Shown: positions 1 through 8,977 of the stretch, in pieces
Position numbering within the stretch: position 1 is the first letter of the stretch
How the letters are laid out: every line of letters starts with the position of its first letter
From: an uncultured Pseudomonadota bacterium
GTDB lineage: Bacteria; Pseudomonadota; Gammaproteobacteria; Methylococcales; Methylomonadaceae
Assembly: GCA_903918375.1 (NCBI GenBank)
Contig: CAIXED010000038.1
Span: 1 to 64,000 of the forward strand
Reading direction: 5' to 3'
Length of the DNA stretch: 64,000 nucleotides
Notes under the pieces: model-generated
Databases searched by the model: none
What the model saw: the letters and a program-made list of their open reading frames with translations, nothing else
Told to the model about the DNA's origin: nothing
Translations under genes and position numbers: made by a program

Positions 1-25
1 ATGCGCTAATTCTGGAACACTTATA

Positions 26-53
26 GGATGCTGCCGACGCAAGGAGGCGCATC
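26..53. repeat. REP-like imperfect palindrome
   Basis: An imperfect inverted repeat pairs GGATGC (26-31) with GCATC (49-53) around a GC-rich loop. It lies about 20 bases upstream of the truncated REP-associated transposase. RAYT genes are known to be flanked by REP palindromes of this general form (GGATGCGCC...GGCGCATC). A related palindrome, GATGCGCATC, occurs at 262-271 inside the fragment's tail. The assignment is inferred from this association. Confidence 0.4.
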
Positions 54-72
54 AATCGAGTAGCTAAAGACT

Positions 73-312
73 ATGACTGAATATAGACGTTTTTACATAC
101 CCAAATCCTTATGGTTTTTTACTGTTAATCTTGCAGAGCGCAAAAACAATCGATTATTGATTGAGCAAATTGCCGTATTAGGCCAAGCCTTTCGTTATGT
201 GAAAACTCGTAAACCATTTTATATGAATGCGTTTGAATTTAATGTATCCAGTAACGTGAGCGATGCGCATCCTTACGTTGGCAGTATTGTATGTAGATTG
301 GAAAATGATTGA
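73..312 (+). pseudogene. Truncated REP-associated tyrosine transposase (RAYT, IS200-like Y1 family) remnant
   Basis: The first ~57 residues read like the N-terminus of RAYT proteins (MTEYRRFYIP, then WFFTVNLAERKNN, then a stretch ending KPFYMNAFEF). RAYTs relate to IS200/IS605 Y1 transposases and are thought to mobilise REP palindromes. After MNAFEF the similarity stops. The expected HxH metal-binding segment (LPDHLHCIW-like) and the downstream catalytic Tyr are absent, and the reading frame ends after 79 residues. The break falls next to GATGCGCATC at 262-271, which resembles a REP half-site, so an internal deletion between REP-like sequences is plausible. The remnant cannot encode an active enzyme. 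It marks an accessory edge next to the dprA block. Recognition is from family memory. Confidence 0.6.
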
Positions 313-535
313 ATTTATTCTTGAATGGTTCATTGAGTTTTTTATTTACTCGGTTTCTTATTTACCTGATTTCTTAGTAAGGTTTTTTTTAAAAAAGACA
401 AGGATTGGTTTTTTTAGAAAATTGGTTTTATTTTATTTTGATATTGGAGTTAAATACTTTCGAGGCGATATGTCGTATGGAATTGCATTTTTATTTTTGT
501 TTGGTATCGTTTATTTGGTAGTTAGGTATTCCTAA
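305..535 (+). CDS. Small hydrophobic hypothetical protein
   Basis: I do not recognise this ORF. From the ATG at 305 it encodes 76 residues, very rich in Phe, Ile, Leu and Val, with one hydrophobic stretch near residues 5-25 and another at the C-terminus (about 58-74) separated by a basic segment, so an inner-membrane location is likely if it is expressed. The frame is open upstream to 263, but that part overlaps the transposase remnant and is unlikely to be native. No strong ribosome-binding site is visible. The DNA is more AT-rich than the core genes, as for the next gene. It could be a fortuitous ORF in low-complexity AT-rich DNA. Confidence 0.3.
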   Translation: MIEFILEWFIEFFIYSVSYLPDFLVRFFLKKTRIGFFRKLVLFYFDIGVKYFRGDMSYGIAFLFLFGIVYLVVRYS

Positions 536-550
536 TGAATTGGTCGCAAT

Positions 551-958
551 ATGAAGGATTCATGGTTGATGTCAGGCATTAAAATAATTCAAAAAAACAG
601 ATTGTTTTGTATTGTAGTGATTCTGTTTTTTTCAAAAAACTCCTATTCAATTAATTGTGATAAGGCGATAACGTTTTCTGAAAAAAGCATCTGTGGAGAT
701 GATGTTTTGATGCTGTTGGATAAAACAATGAATCTATATTACAAGTCTATGCTTGGTTCAAATATAGGATTAGGCGCTCATGAAAAACTTAAGTCTACTC
801 AAAGACAATGGTTATTAGAGAGAAATCGGTGTGTAAATAAGGAATGTGTTTTCGATTTGTATAAAAGTAGATTGGGTAATATATGTGACTATCCCGTTAT
901 AACTGGCGTTCATCCTGTTTGCGATGATTATGATGCGGTTATAAAAAGCTTGAAATAA
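551..958 (+). CDS. LprI-like (DUF1311-type) secreted protein
   Basis: This encodes 135 residues with a basic N-terminus and a hydrophobic segment (about residues 18-33) that looks like a signal peptide. The mature part follows the LprI-like N-terminal pattern: a Cys followed by KAITFSEKSICGDD, a later LD..MNLYYKSM, then QRQWLLERNRC and a terminal DLYKSRLG. Several Cys suggest a disulfide-bonded periplasmic domain. LprI of mycobacteria is described as a lysozyme inhibitor, but most proteobacterial members are uncharacterised and no specific role is claimed here. An alternative start at 569 has AAGGA ten bases upstream and gives a cleaner signal peptide. The gene is AT-rich compared with the core blocks and lies beside a transposase remnant, suggesting acquisition. 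Confidence 0.6.
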   Translation: MKDSWLMSGIKIIQKNRLFCIVVILFFSKNSYSINCDKAITFSEKSICGDDVLMLLDKTMNLYYKSMLGSNIGLGAHEKLKSTQRQWLLERNRCVNKECVFDLYKSRLGNICDYPVITGVHPVCDDYDAVIKSLK

Positions 959-1252
959 CTTAATTAGTTTTGCGGTTTTGTAGAGGCCAATCTCTACTAG
1001 AAGCGTTTAGCGACAAATTGTCAGTGCTACTTCTATCTGTTCTTAGTTTTGTGAATCCGAGGGCTGAAAACCGCTTAGGCGATTGTTTCTGTTGCAGGAG
1101 AGACTAATTTTTACTCGTTAGATATTTGTTTTTTGTCTAACCGCCAAATCTCACTTAAGCTTATTGCTATGGGTTTGTAAGCGATTGAGCTGAATCAAAC
1201 GGCGCCGTATCAATAAGCATACGGTTGATTTTCTTAACTAACGGCTGACTTT
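959..1252. other. Intergenic region upstream of dprA with two hairpins
   Basis: About 290 bases with no convincing ORF. GTAGAG (980-985) pairs with CTCTAC (992-997) but is not followed by a T-run, so it is at best a weak terminator. GTTAGA (1117-1122) pairs with TCTAAC (1136-1141), nested inside GAGA (1100-1103) and TCTC (1149-1152). This suggests a structured transcript leader, but no riboswitch class could be assigned. Confidence 0.4.
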
Positions 1253-2346
1253 TTGGAAACGACAATCAATCCTCAGATTAAATATTGGCTGGCAATGCTT
1301 AGAATTCCGGGCGTTGGTGGTGTGACTATCCAGCGTTTGTTGGCGGATTTGGAGCCGCAACAGGTGTTTGAAACTTCTAGCGCCAATCTTCGTGCTTTGG
1401 GCTTTAGTGAAAAAATTATTGAGGCACTGCAAAAACCGGATTGGGAACAAGTTGAGCAAGATTTGCTTTGGTTACAACAGCCGAATAATTACGCGATCAC
1501 GTTTGATGATCAGGCTTATCCGCCGCAGTTAAAAGAAATCAGCAATCCGCCGCCGATATTATTTGTGAAAGGCGATGTTAGTTTGTTGCTGGAGCCGCAA
1601 ATTGCGATGGTGGGGAGTCGTAATCCGTCTTCGTCTGGGGTTAAAACCGCGATTGAATTTGCTCAAGCTTTGGCGGCGGCAGGTTTAACCATTACTAGCG
1701 GTTTGGCTTTGGGGATTGATGCGGCTAGTCATCAAGGGGCTTTAAATGTTAATGGCAGTACCATTGCCGTAGTTGGCACTGGTTTGGATCGGGTTTATCC
1801 AGCGAGTCATAACAATTGGCGACTGAAATTGCTGAACATGGGGCTTTGGTTTCGGAGTTTCCGCTGGGAACGAATGCGAAAGCCGATCATTTTCCGCGTC
1901 GGAATCGGATTATTAGTGGTTTGTGTGTGGGTTTGTTGGTGGTTGAGGCGGCGCAACAGAGCGGTTCTTTAATTACCGCGCGCTTGGCTTTGGAGCAAAA
2001 TCGCGAAGTGTTTGCGATTCCAGGTTCAATTCACAATCCTTTGGCGCGTGGATGTAATGCTTTAATTCGTCAAGGTGCTAAATTAGTCGAAACCGCCGAA
2101 GATGTTTTTGAAGAATTAGGTCAATATAATCAATCATCTATCGAGAGTCAGTCGCAATTAGATCAGACAACGCTTGACCTAGAGCATCAAAATCTATTGA
2201 AATTGATTGCATACAGCCCAACAAGCGTTGACACTTTAGTCCAAGAAAGTGGTTGGTCGGTGGAAATGATTTCGTCGATATTGCTGGTTTTGGAGCTACA
2301 AGGCTACATTGCCTCGGCTGCTGGCGGTAGCTATTACAGAATTTAA
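1253..2346 (+). pseudogene. dprA: DNA-processing protein DprA (Smf), frameshifted
   Basis: DprA loads RecA onto incoming single-stranded DNA in natural transformation. The first frame (TTG start at 1253, after a TAA at 1235) gives the N-terminal helical domain and the Rossmann-fold start (VGSRNPSSSG, then TSGLALGIDAASHQG). It continues to VYPASHNN and then turns into nonsense ending at 1972. The rest of the protein (LATEIAEHGALVSEF, RNRIISGL, FAIPGS, and a C-terminal winged-helix-like region) continues in another frame to 2346. The junction AATTGGCG near 1814-1820 would be restored by one extra T (AATTTGGCG giving N-L-A). With that base the protein would be about 364 residues, a normal DprA length. 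The loss sits in a short T run, so either a true frameshift or a sequencing error is possible. The gene precedes smg and topA in the conserved order. Confidence 0.85.
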
Positions 2347-2357
2347 TAAAGGTTCTA

Positions 2358-2825
2358 ATGAAAGAAGATATTTTTGATGTGTTGATCTATCTGTTTGAGA
2401 ATTATCTCGATAACGATGGTGAAAACTATCCTGACACCGATCTGATTACCAGTGAATTACTGGATGCGGGATTCCAGCAGCCGGATGTTAATAAAGCATT
2501 CGATTGGCTTGAGTCTTTAGCGGATGTTGAAGCAATCACTACTGTGGTTTCTTCGTCATTTCGAGTGTTTAGCAGTCAGGAAGTCGAAGTATTGGATTTG
2601 GAATGCCGTGATTTTCTGATGTTTCTTGAGCATACCGGTATTTTGTCGCCCGCTAATCGCGAAATTGCTATTGATAGAGCGATGGCTTTGAAAGACGAAG
2701 ACATTACCTTAGATAAATTAAAATGGATTGTGTTGATGGTATTACTCAGTCAACCCGGTGATAGCACGGCGTTTTCTCGTATGGAAGACATCGTTTATGA
2801 CTTGATTCCAACCTCTTTACACTGA
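2358..2825 (+). CDS. smg: Smg family protein (DUF494)
   Basis: This 155-residue acidic protein has the Smg/DUF494 start (MKEDIFDVLIYLFENYL) and the conserved middle region around residues 70-100 (DLECRDFLMFLEHTGILS). Smg proteins are small cytosolic proteins of unknown biochemical role, encoded between dprA and topA in many gammaproteobacteria and betaproteobacteria. That is exactly the arrangement here: it starts 11 bases after dprA and ends 13 bases before topA, so co-transcription is likely. The length matches the family. Function is unknown; the name follows the family. Confidence 0.9.
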   Translation: MKEDIFDVLIYLFENYLDNDGENYPDTDLITSELLDAGFQQPDVNKAFDWLESLADVEAITTVVSSSFRVFSSQEVEVLDLECRDFLMFLEHTGILSPANREIAIDRAMALKDEDITLDKLKWIVLMVLLSQPGDSTAFSRMEDIVYDLIPTSLH

Positions 2826-2838
2826 TTCCGTACCCAGC

Positions 2839-5151
2839 ATGAGCAAAAGTTTAGTCATTGTAGAGTCACCTGCAAAATGTAAAACCATTGAGAAATACTT
2901 GGGCAAAGATTTTCAAGTGCTTGCTTCTTATGGCCATGTCCGCGATTTAATTCCCAAAGAAGGTGCTGTCGATACCGCGCATGATTTTGCGATGAAGTAT
3001 CAAATCATCGACCGTAATCAACGCCATTTGCAAGAAATCGGTAAAGCCATCAAGTCTGCTGACACCTTATATTTAGCGACTGACCCTGATAGGGAAGGTG
3101 AGGCGATTTCTTGGCATGTGTTAGAGCATCTGAAAGAAAAGAAGCTGTTAAAAGATAAAGAAGTGCGGCGGGTGGTGTTTCACGAAATTACCAAAAAGGC
3201 GGTGACTGAGGCGATTGCCAATCCGACCGAATTGTCGCTGAACATGATTAACGCCCAGCAAGCGCGTCGGGCTTTAGATTATTTGGTGGGTTTTAATTTA
3301 TCGCCATTGCTGTGGAAGAAAATTCGTCGTGGATTATCGGCGGGTCGGGTGCAAAGTCCGGCGTTGCGGATGATCGTTGAACGCGAATTGGAGATTGAAG
3401 CGTTTAAAACTCGCGAATATTGGACTCACGTTGCCGAAGCCAGTGCTCAAGGTTTGCCGTTCAAAGCCAAGTTGACGCATTTTAAGGGTGAGAAACTCAG
3501 CCAATTTAGCGTTACCGATGAAGCGCAGGCCACGCAAGTTAAGCAAACCTTGCTGGATGCGGCGGATGGGCAATTAATCGTTGCCAAAATTGAGAAAAAA
3601 CAACGTAGCCGTAATCCTGCACCACCGTTTATTACTTCAACCTTGCAACAAGAAGCTGCGCGTAAATTGGGTTTTACTACCAAACGCACCATGATGGTGG
3701 CGCAGCAGTTGTATGAAGGGATAGATTTGGGTGGCGAAACGGCGGGTTTAATCAGCTATATGCGTACCGATTCGGTGAATTTGTCGGAAGAAGCTTTGGG
3801 CGATCTTCGGGCCTTGATTGCTGAAAAATACGGTGCGGAAAATCTGCCTAAAGAGCCGCGTCAATTCAAAACCAAATCCAAAAATGCGCAAGAGGCTCAT
3901 GAAGCGATTCGTCCGACTTCGGCTTATCGCTTGCCGGAGCAAGTGAAGCAATTTCTGAGTGTTGAGCAGTTCAAGTTATACGATTTAATCTGGAAGCGGA
4001 CAGTGGCTTGTCAGATGATTCATGCGACTTTAAATCAGGTGGCGATTGATTTGAATTGTGGCAGCGATCAAAACGTATTTCGTGCTACCGGTTCGACCGT
4101 GACCAATCCCGGCTTTATGTCGGTGTATCTGGAAGGGGTGGACGATAGTAAAGAAGCGGCTGATGATCAGGATAGTTTGTTGCCGCCAATGGAAGAGGGG
4201 CGTCCGGTTATCTTGAATGATGTGGTTGCTGGTCAGCATTTTACCGAGCCACCGCCACGTTATAGCGAGGCGAGTTTAGTTAAGGCTTTGGAGGAGCATG
4301 GCATTGGTCGTCCTTCGACTTATGCGACGATTATTTCGACCTTGCAAAATCGCGAATATGTGACTTTGGATAGCAAGCGTTTTCATCCAACCGATGTCGG
4401 GCGGATTGTTAATAAGTTTCTGACCGATCACTTTACTAAATACGTGGATTACAGCTTTACCGCGAATTTAGAAGATGATTTGGATGCGGTAGCGCGTGGT
4501 GAGAAAGATTGGGTGCCGTTGATGAACGATTTTTGGCAGCCGTTTACCCAGTTGATTACCGAGAAAGAAACCAGCGTTCAGCGTAAAGATGTCACTCAAG
4601 AAAGTATTGATGAGCAATGCCCTGAATGCAGTAGTCCGTTGTCGATTCGTTTGGGTCGTAATGGTCGGTTTGTTGGCTGTACTAATTATCCGACTTGTTC
4701 ATACACCCGTAATTTGGGCGATGATAATGCGGCTGCTTCGGCTGAGCCAGAAGTGGTTGAAGGGCGGGTTTGTCCTAAGTGTGAATCATCGTTGGTGATT
4801 AAAACCGGTCGTTATGGCAAGTTTGTTGGTTGTAGTGCTTATCCGACTTGTAAACACATTGAGCCTTTGGAAAAGCCACAAGATACTGGTGTGGCTTGTC
4901 CGCAATGTAAAGATGGTGCGATTTTGCGAAGAAAGGCGCGTAGCGGCAAGATATTTTTCTCATGCTCTGGTTATCCAAAGTGTGACTACGCCTTGTGGGA
5001 TGCGCCAATTAAAGAAAGTTGTCCTGATTGCAATTGGCCAATTTTGACCTTAAAAACCACTAAACGCCGTGGTGTTGAAAAGGTTTGTCCGCAAAAAGAA
5101 TGTAAATACGCGACGCCTTATGAAGGCGATGAAAATGATGTGAATGGCTAA
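2839..5151 (+). CDS. topA: DNA topoisomerase I (type IA)
   Basis: TopA relaxes negatively supercoiled DNA by cutting one strand through a 5'-phosphotyrosine. The TOPRIM domain is at the N-terminus (SLVIVESPAKCKTIEKYL, with the acidic DPDREGE at residues 82-88). The active-site Tyr is Y307 in the ISYMRTDS motif. The C-terminus carries at least three zinc-ribbon-like Cys clusters from about residue 593 on (CPECSSPL, VCPKCESSL, CPQCKDGA, CPDCNWP), typical of proteobacterial enzymes. At 770 residues it is slightly shorter than the E. coli enzyme. It is the last gene of the dprA-smg-topA run and overlaps the convergent DUF192 gene by four bases. The ATG at 2839 is the family start. Confidence 0.97.
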   Translation: MSKSLVIVESPAKCKTIEKYLGKDFQVLASYGHVRDLIPKEGAVDTAHDFAMKYQIIDRNQRHLQEIGKAIKSADTLYLATDPDREGEAISWHVLEHLKEKKLLKDKEVRRVVFHEITKKAVTEAIANPTELSLNMINAQQARRALDYLVGFNLSPLLWKKIRRGLSAGRVQSPALRMIVERELEIEAFKTREYWTHVAEASAQGLPFKAKLTHFKGEKLSQFSVTDEAQATQVKQTLLDAADGQLIVAKIEKKQRSRNPAPPFITSTLQQEAARKLGFTTKRTMMVAQQLYEGIDLGGETAGLISYMRTDSVNLSEEALGDLRALIAEKYGAENLPKEPRQFKTKSKNAQEAHEAIRPTSAYRLPEQVKQFLSVEQFKLYDLIWKRTVACQMIHATLNQVAIDLNCGSDQNVFRATGSTVTNPGFMSVYLEGVDDSKEAADDQDSLLPPMEEGRPVILNDVVAGQHFTEPPPRYSEASLVKALEEHGIGRPSTYATIISTLQNREYVTLDSKRFHPTDVGRIVNKFLTDHFTKYVDYSFTANLEDDLDAVARGEKDWVPLMNDFWQPFTQLITEKETSVQRKDVTQESIDEQCPECSSPLSIRLGRNGRFVGCTNYPTCSYTRNLGDDNAAASAEPEVVEGRVCPKCESSLVIKTGRYGKFVGCSAYPTCKHIEPLEKPQDTGVACPQCKDGAILRRKARSGKIFFSCSGYPKCDYALWDAPIKESCPDCNWPILTLKTTKRRGVEKVCPQKECKYATPYEGDENDVNG

Positions 5152-5609
5152 AACGGCAAGCCGAGTGCTTGGCCAATTTTTAGCTGATGATTGTTGATGA
5201 AACCTGCGTTAACTTCCAGCATGTAAGTGGCTGGAAGTTGCGAACTGTAAATCGGGCAAGGGTTTTGGCGGCAGGGTTGTAAATCAGGCAGCATGGCGAC
5301 AATTTCAGCTTTGTGATTCAAAAATAAAACATCGAGCGGCAATAAGGTGTTTTTCATCCAAACCCCGCGTAACCCCTGATCGTTGTAGACAAATAACATA
5401 CCTTTATTACCGGGCAGTGATTGGCGATTCATTAAGCCGGTTTCGCGCTGTTGTTGATTGGCGGCAATTTCAACTTCAATGCTAAGGTTTTGATTTGTAA
5501 AGTGTACTAAGCCTGTTTCTAGTTCGGTGTTAGCTAAGGCTGTGTTGGCGAAAGTTAGGGCGAGTAGTAATCTCAGGTGATTTAAACGACGTGTTGAAGC
5601 GATTTTCAT
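5148..5609 (-). CDS. DUF192 family secreted protein
   Basis: This 153-residue protein has a signal peptide (basic start, hydrophobic LLLALTFANTALA, likely cleavage after ALA-NT near residue 26). A DUF192 domain follows, recognisable from RETGLMNRQSLPGNKGMLFVY, GVWMKNTLLPLDVLFL and YMLEVNAGFINNH. DUF192 proteins are short periplasmic or extracellular beta-rich proteins of unknown function. The gene is convergent with topA (four-base overlap) and divergent from tRNA-Leu, whose promoter lies just upstream of its ATG. It is probably transcribed alone. Confidence 0.88.
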   Translation of the reverse strand: MKIASTRRLNHLRLLLALTFANTALANTELETGLVHFTNQNLSIEVEIAANQQQRETGLMNRQSLPGNKGMLFVYNDQGLRGVWMKNTLLPLDVLFLNHKAEIVAMLPDLQPCRQNPCPIYSSQLPATYMLEVNAGFINNHQLKIGQALGLPF

Positions 5610-5629
5610 GCCAAATTTACCCGATAGAC

Positions 5630-5658
5630 TTGTTTTTAGGTGGGTTAATCATTATAAT
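5630..5658 (+). promoter_or_regulatory. Probable promoter of tRNA-Leu
   Basis: A -35 TTGTTT at 5630-5635, a 17-base spacer and a perfect -10 TATAAT at 5653-5658 place transcription start around 5665, just before the mature tRNA at 5674. The discriminator following the -10 box is GC-containing, as often seen for stable RNA promoters. Confidence 0.65.
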
Positions 5659-5673
5659 CCGCAGTTCAATATT

Positions 5674-5757
<84 letters not shown>

Positions 5758-5793
5758 TTTTCTAAAGTCCTTCTGTTATTCCTTCATGGCTAG

Positions 5794-6282
5794 TTAAAGA
5801 ATTTTTATCAGTTCTTTGATAGCAGCCAAATCAAATTTTCCGACTTTCTGCATAACCATCGCACCTTTTCTGTCGATTAAAAAACTGGTTGGTGTTAGTT
5901 GAATATTGCCAAAGTTTTTAGCTATCGATGCGTTGGGGTCAAGTACAACTTGGTAGGGTAGTTGTTTGGTTTCTGCCAATGCTAAGACTTGATTGGGTGG
6001 CGAGTAATTCATCGCAACCGCAATGATGGTCAAGCCTTGGTCGCTAAATTCTCGGTGTAAATCGATTAAATCGGGGATTTCTTCAATACAGCCGGTGCAG
6101 TCAGGCGCCCAAAATGTCACTAGCACAGGCTTATCTTTTAAGTCAGCTAGGTTAAAGGATTGGCCTTTTAGGTTTTTAAACGCAGTGTTCGGCATGATTT
6201 TGCTGGTTTCCAGTTGCCAATAGCCGATGCAAACCGCCATGATTACTGCAAAAACAATTGAAAATTTGAGCTTTAAGTTCAT
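5794..6282 (-). CDS. TlpA-like membrane-anchored thioredoxin-fold protein
   Basis: 162 residues. A single N-terminal hydrophobic segment (residues 7-22) is an uncleaved anchor or signal, followed by a redoxin/TlpA domain with an active-site CTGC (C62 to C65, in FWAPDCTGC) and the cis-Pro segment QLTPTSFLID. Such proteins are periplasmic thiol-disulfide reductases, often serving cytochrome c maturation or oxidative stress repair. No cytochrome biogenesis gene is adjacent, so the substrate is unknown. It stands alone between the tRNA and a serB-like gene, divergent from the latter. Confidence 0.88.
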   Translation of the reverse strand: MNLKLKFSIVFAVIMAVCIGYWQLETSKIMPNTAFKNLKGQSFNLADLKDKPVLVTFWAPDCTGCIEEIPDLIDLHREFSDQGLTIIAVAMNYSPPNQVLALAETKQLPYQVVLDPNASIAKNFGNIQLTPTSFLIDRKGAMVMQKVGKFDLAAIKELIKIL

Positions 6283-6399
6283 AAGTTGCTGGTCGAAAGC
6301 CTATGGTTGGTTGATGTTAGTGCAAAGCTGTTAAAATGGCTATTTTATCGAGTTATTCTCCGGTTTTAATGCAAATGCTTGCTATGGGTTGTGATTTTT

Positions 6400-7041
6400 A
6401 TGAGTTTTGATGTCGTATGTTTTGATTGTGATAGCACTTTAAGTCGAATCGAAGGCATTGATGAATTAGCTAGGCAGCATGGGCTTTTTGACAAGGTGGC
6501 GGCGTTAACTGATGCGGCTATGAATGGTGAGTTAGCCTTAGAAGAGGTTTACGCTAGTCGCTTGGATCTGATTCGGCCTAATCAAGCCTCTATTGATTGG
6601 TTGGCTGGTTTGTATATCGACACCATCGTTGATGGCGTTAAACAAACTATTCAGACTTTGCAGCAACACCATAAACAAATTCATATTATCAGCGGTGGCT
6701 TAAGGCAAGCGATTTTGCCTTTGGCGGATTATTTATCGATTCCCGAGCATCAAGTTCATGCGGTTGATGTGATATTTGATCAGCAAGGTGAATATCAAGA
6801 TTTTGCTAGACAATCACCGTTAGCGATTAGTGGTGGTAAGGCGCAGATTTGTAAAACCCTGATTCAAGCGAATCCATCGCTGGTGATGATAGGCGATGGT
6901 AAAACTGATCTTGAGGCTAAATTGGCCGGAGCTTATATGATTGGCTTTGGTGGTGTTGTTAGACGGCCTTTGGTTGAAAGTCAGTCTGATCAATATGTTA
7001 GCGATACATCGTTAACTGCAGTGCTGCCTTATTTACTGTAA
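6400..7041 (+). CDS. serB: HAD-family phosphatase, SerB-like
   Basis: 213 residues from the ATG at 6400. A longer TTG start at 6379 adds seven residues before the conserved beginning and is less likely. The HAD nucleophile motif is DCDSTLS (D9, D11), followed by EGIDELA, a characteristic SerB feature. The second motif is IISGG and the acidic motif is MIGDGKTDLEAKL. SerB removes phosphate from phosphoserine in serine biosynthesis. The protein lacks the N-terminal ACT-like extension of E. coli SerB and matches the short form. A related HAD-IB phosphatase of other specificity cannot be excluded. Followed by yebC after 56 bases. Confidence 0.82.
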   Translation: MSFDVVCFDCDSTLSRIEGIDELARQHGLFDKVAALTDAAMNGELALEEVYASRLDLIRPNQASIDWLAGLYIDTIVDGVKQTIQTLQQHHKQIHIISGGLRQAILPLADYLSIPEHQVHAVDVIFDQQGEYQDFARQSPLAISGGKAQICKTLIQANPSLVMIGDGKTDLEAKLAGAYMIGFGGVVRRPLVESQSDQYVSDTSLTAVLPYLL

Positions 7042-7097
7042 TTTATTGAATAATCGAATGATAAATCTGAAATTTTTAAAACATTTTAGAGGGAACA

Positions 7098-7853
7098 ATG
7101 GCTGGGCATAGTAAGTGGGCAAATATCAGGCATCGTAAAGGCGCTCAAGACGCTAAACGTGGGAAGATTTTTACCAAATTGATTCGTGAAATTACCGTTG
7201 CGGCGAAAGGCTCTGGTGGCGGTGATCCTGCTAATAATCCCAGCTTAAGAACTGCGGTTGACAAGGCGCTTGGCGCGAATATGAAGCGCGATACGGTTGA
7301 TAACACGATCAAAAAAGCGATTGGTGCTTTGGATGGTGTTAATTATGAAGAAGTCCGTTACGAAGGTTATGGGCCGGGCGGAACGGCGGTGATGGTCAAT
7401 TGCTTAACCGACAATCGCAATCGTACCGTGGCTGATGTCCGTCATGCTTTTTCTAAAGCGGGTGGCAATTTAGGGACAGATGGTTCAGTCGCTTATTTAT
7501 TTCGTAAAGTAGGAATTATTAGCTATTCAGCTGGCGTTGATGAAGATGTCATTATCGAAGCGGCAATGGATGCAGGCGCTGATGATGTGGTTAGTAATCC
7601 AGATGGTTCGATTGATGTGTTTACGGCGCCTGAAGATTATTTAAGCGTTAAAGAAGCGATGGTTGCGGCTGGTTTTGAGCCGGAAAATGCCGAAGTGACG
7701 ATGCACGCCGAAGTCAAAACCGAGCTGGATGCTAACGATGCTGAAAAAATGCTGAAGTTGATTGATAGGTTGGAAGATTTGGACGATGTGCAAGATGTTT
7801 ACTCTAATGCTGATATTGGCGATGAGATTATGGCGGCCTTGGATGATGCGTAA
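7098..7853 (+). CDS. yebC: YebC/PmpR family translation-associated regulator
   Basis: 251 residues starting [20 protein letters not shown], the invariant YebC N-terminus, with [19 protein letters not shown] near residues 93-111 and an acidic C-terminus. YebC/TACO1 proteins are cytosolic and have been linked to transcription control (PmpR) and to helping ribosomes over difficult sequences. A good ribosome-binding site (GAGGGA) lies upstream of the ATG. It heads the ruvCAB run with 24 bases to ruvC, the usual gammaproteobacterial order. No LexA box was seen upstream. Confidence 0.96.
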   Translation: MAGHSKWANIRHRKGAQDAKRGKIFTKLIREITVAAKGSGGGDPANNPSLRTAVDKALGANMKRDTVDNTIKKAIGALDGVNYEEVRYEGYGPGGTAVMVNCLTDNRNRTVADVRHAFSKAGGNLGTDGSVAYLFRKVGIISYSAGVDEDVIIEAAMDAGADDVVSNPDGSIDVFTAPEDYLSVKEAMVAAGFEPENAEVTMHAEVKTELDANDAEKMLKLIDRLEDLDDVQDVYSNADIGDEIMAALDDA

Positions 7854-7877
7854 CTTGATTTTAGAAGCGATTAGCCA

Positions 7878-8378
7878 TTGAGCAGAATTCTTGGGATTGA
7901 TCCTGGTTCGAGAATTACGGGTTACGGTGTTGTGGAAATTGGCGCAAGAGGCGTGGCTCGCTACGTTGCTAGTGGCTGTATTCGAATGAAAACAGACGAT
8001 TTTCCTTCCCGACTTAAACAAATTTTCGATGGCGTTAGCGAAATTATCGAGCTCTATCAACCGCAGCAAATGGCTATTGAGCAAATATTTATGCACAAAA
8101 ATGCCGATTCGGCGTTGAAATTGGGTCATGCGAGAGGTGCTGCGATTTGTGCGACGCTTAATCAACAAGTGCCGGTGTTTGAATATGCGGCTCGGCAAGT
8201 GAAACAGGCCTTGGTAGGTAAGGGCAGCGCAGAAAAGCAACAGGTTCAGCATATGGTGAAGATTTTGTTAAGCATTCAAGGTGATATGCAAATTGATGCC
8301 AGCGACGCGCTTGCTGTCAGTCTTTGTCATTGTCATTATCAAGAAACCGCTAAACGTTTACAGCAGGCGCAAATATGA
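7878..8378 (+). CDS. ruvC: Crossover junction endodeoxyribonuclease RuvC
   Basis: RuvC cuts Holliday junctions held by RuvAB. 166 residues. The catalytic acids appear in [14 protein letters not shown] (D8), MAIEQIF, and the C-terminal [12 protein letters not shown]. The start is TTG at 7878, since the conserved N-terminus begins immediately there and no ATG is available in frame nearby. The stop overlaps the ruvA ATG by four bases, indicating translational coupling. Confidence 0.96.
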   Translation: MSRILGIDPGSRITGYGVVEIGARGVARYVASGCIRMKTDDFPSRLKQIFDGVSEIIELYQPQQMAIEQIFMHKNADSALKLGHARGAAICATLNQQVPVFEYAARQVKQALVGKGSAEKQQVQHMVKILLSIQGDMQIDASDALAVSLCHCHYQETAKRLQQAQI

Positions 8379-8977
8379 TTGGTTTTCTGCGTGGCAAATT
8401 GATGCACAAAGCGCCGCCGCAATTATTATTGGATGTTAATGGCGTCGGTTATGAAATCGAAGCGCCGATGACGACGTTTTATGATTTGCCGGCATTAGGG
8501 CAAGACGTCAAACTGCATACCCATCTGGTGGTCAGGGAAGATGCCCATATTTTGTTTGGGTTTGCCAGTGAAACTGAGCGCTTGTTGTTTAGGACTCTAA
8601 TCAAGGTTAATGGCGTAGGGCCAAAATTAGCATTGACGATTTTATCTGGGCAAAGCGTGGCTGATTTTTATCGTTGTGTTGAGGATAACGATGTAAAAGG
8701 TTTGGTGCGATTGCCTGGCGTTGGTCAGAAAACTGCCGAGCGTTTGATTATTGAAATGCGTGGTCGATTGCCGGAGCTGGATTCTTCTACGGTATCAATT
8801 TCGTCAGTCTCAAATCCAGTTCAATTAGCAAATTCACCGAAACAAGAGGCGGTTTCAGCGCTTTGTGCTTTAGGTTACAAGCCGCAAGATGCTGCAAAAA
8901 TGGTGCAGGGGATTGCTGTTGAAGACAAGAGTTGCGAAGACATTATTCGTATGGCATTGCGAGGAACGATTAAGTGA
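8375..8977 (+). CDS. ruvA: Holliday junction branch migration protein RuvA
   Basis: 200 residues. Domain I starts [20 protein letters not shown]. The two helix-hairpin-helix motifs of domain II are visible ([13 protein letters not shown] and [13 protein letters not shown]). Domain III ([20 protein letters not shown]) contacts RuvB. RuvA tetramers bind four-way junctions and recruit the RuvB motor. Overlaps ruvC and ruvB by four bases each. Confidence 0.97.
   Translation: MIGFLRGKLMHKAPPQLLLDVNGVGYEIEAPMTTFYDLPALGQDVKLHTHLVVREDAHILFGFASETERLLFRTLIKVNGVGPKLALTILSGQSVADFYRCVEDNDVKGLVRLPGVGQKTAERLIIEMRGRLPELDSSTVSISSVSNPVQLANSPKQEAVSALCALGYKPQDAAKMVQGIAVEDKSCEDIIRMALRGTIK

Noticed and set aside
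1097-1152. Possible glycine riboswitch
   Set aside because: Only a GGAGAG-like string and a hairpin fit. The conserved CCGAAGG/GCAA elements are missing and dprA is not a glycine-related gene.
7042-7097. LexA/SOS box upstream of the ruv block
   Set aside because: No CTGT-N8-ACAG match was seen before yebC or ruvC.
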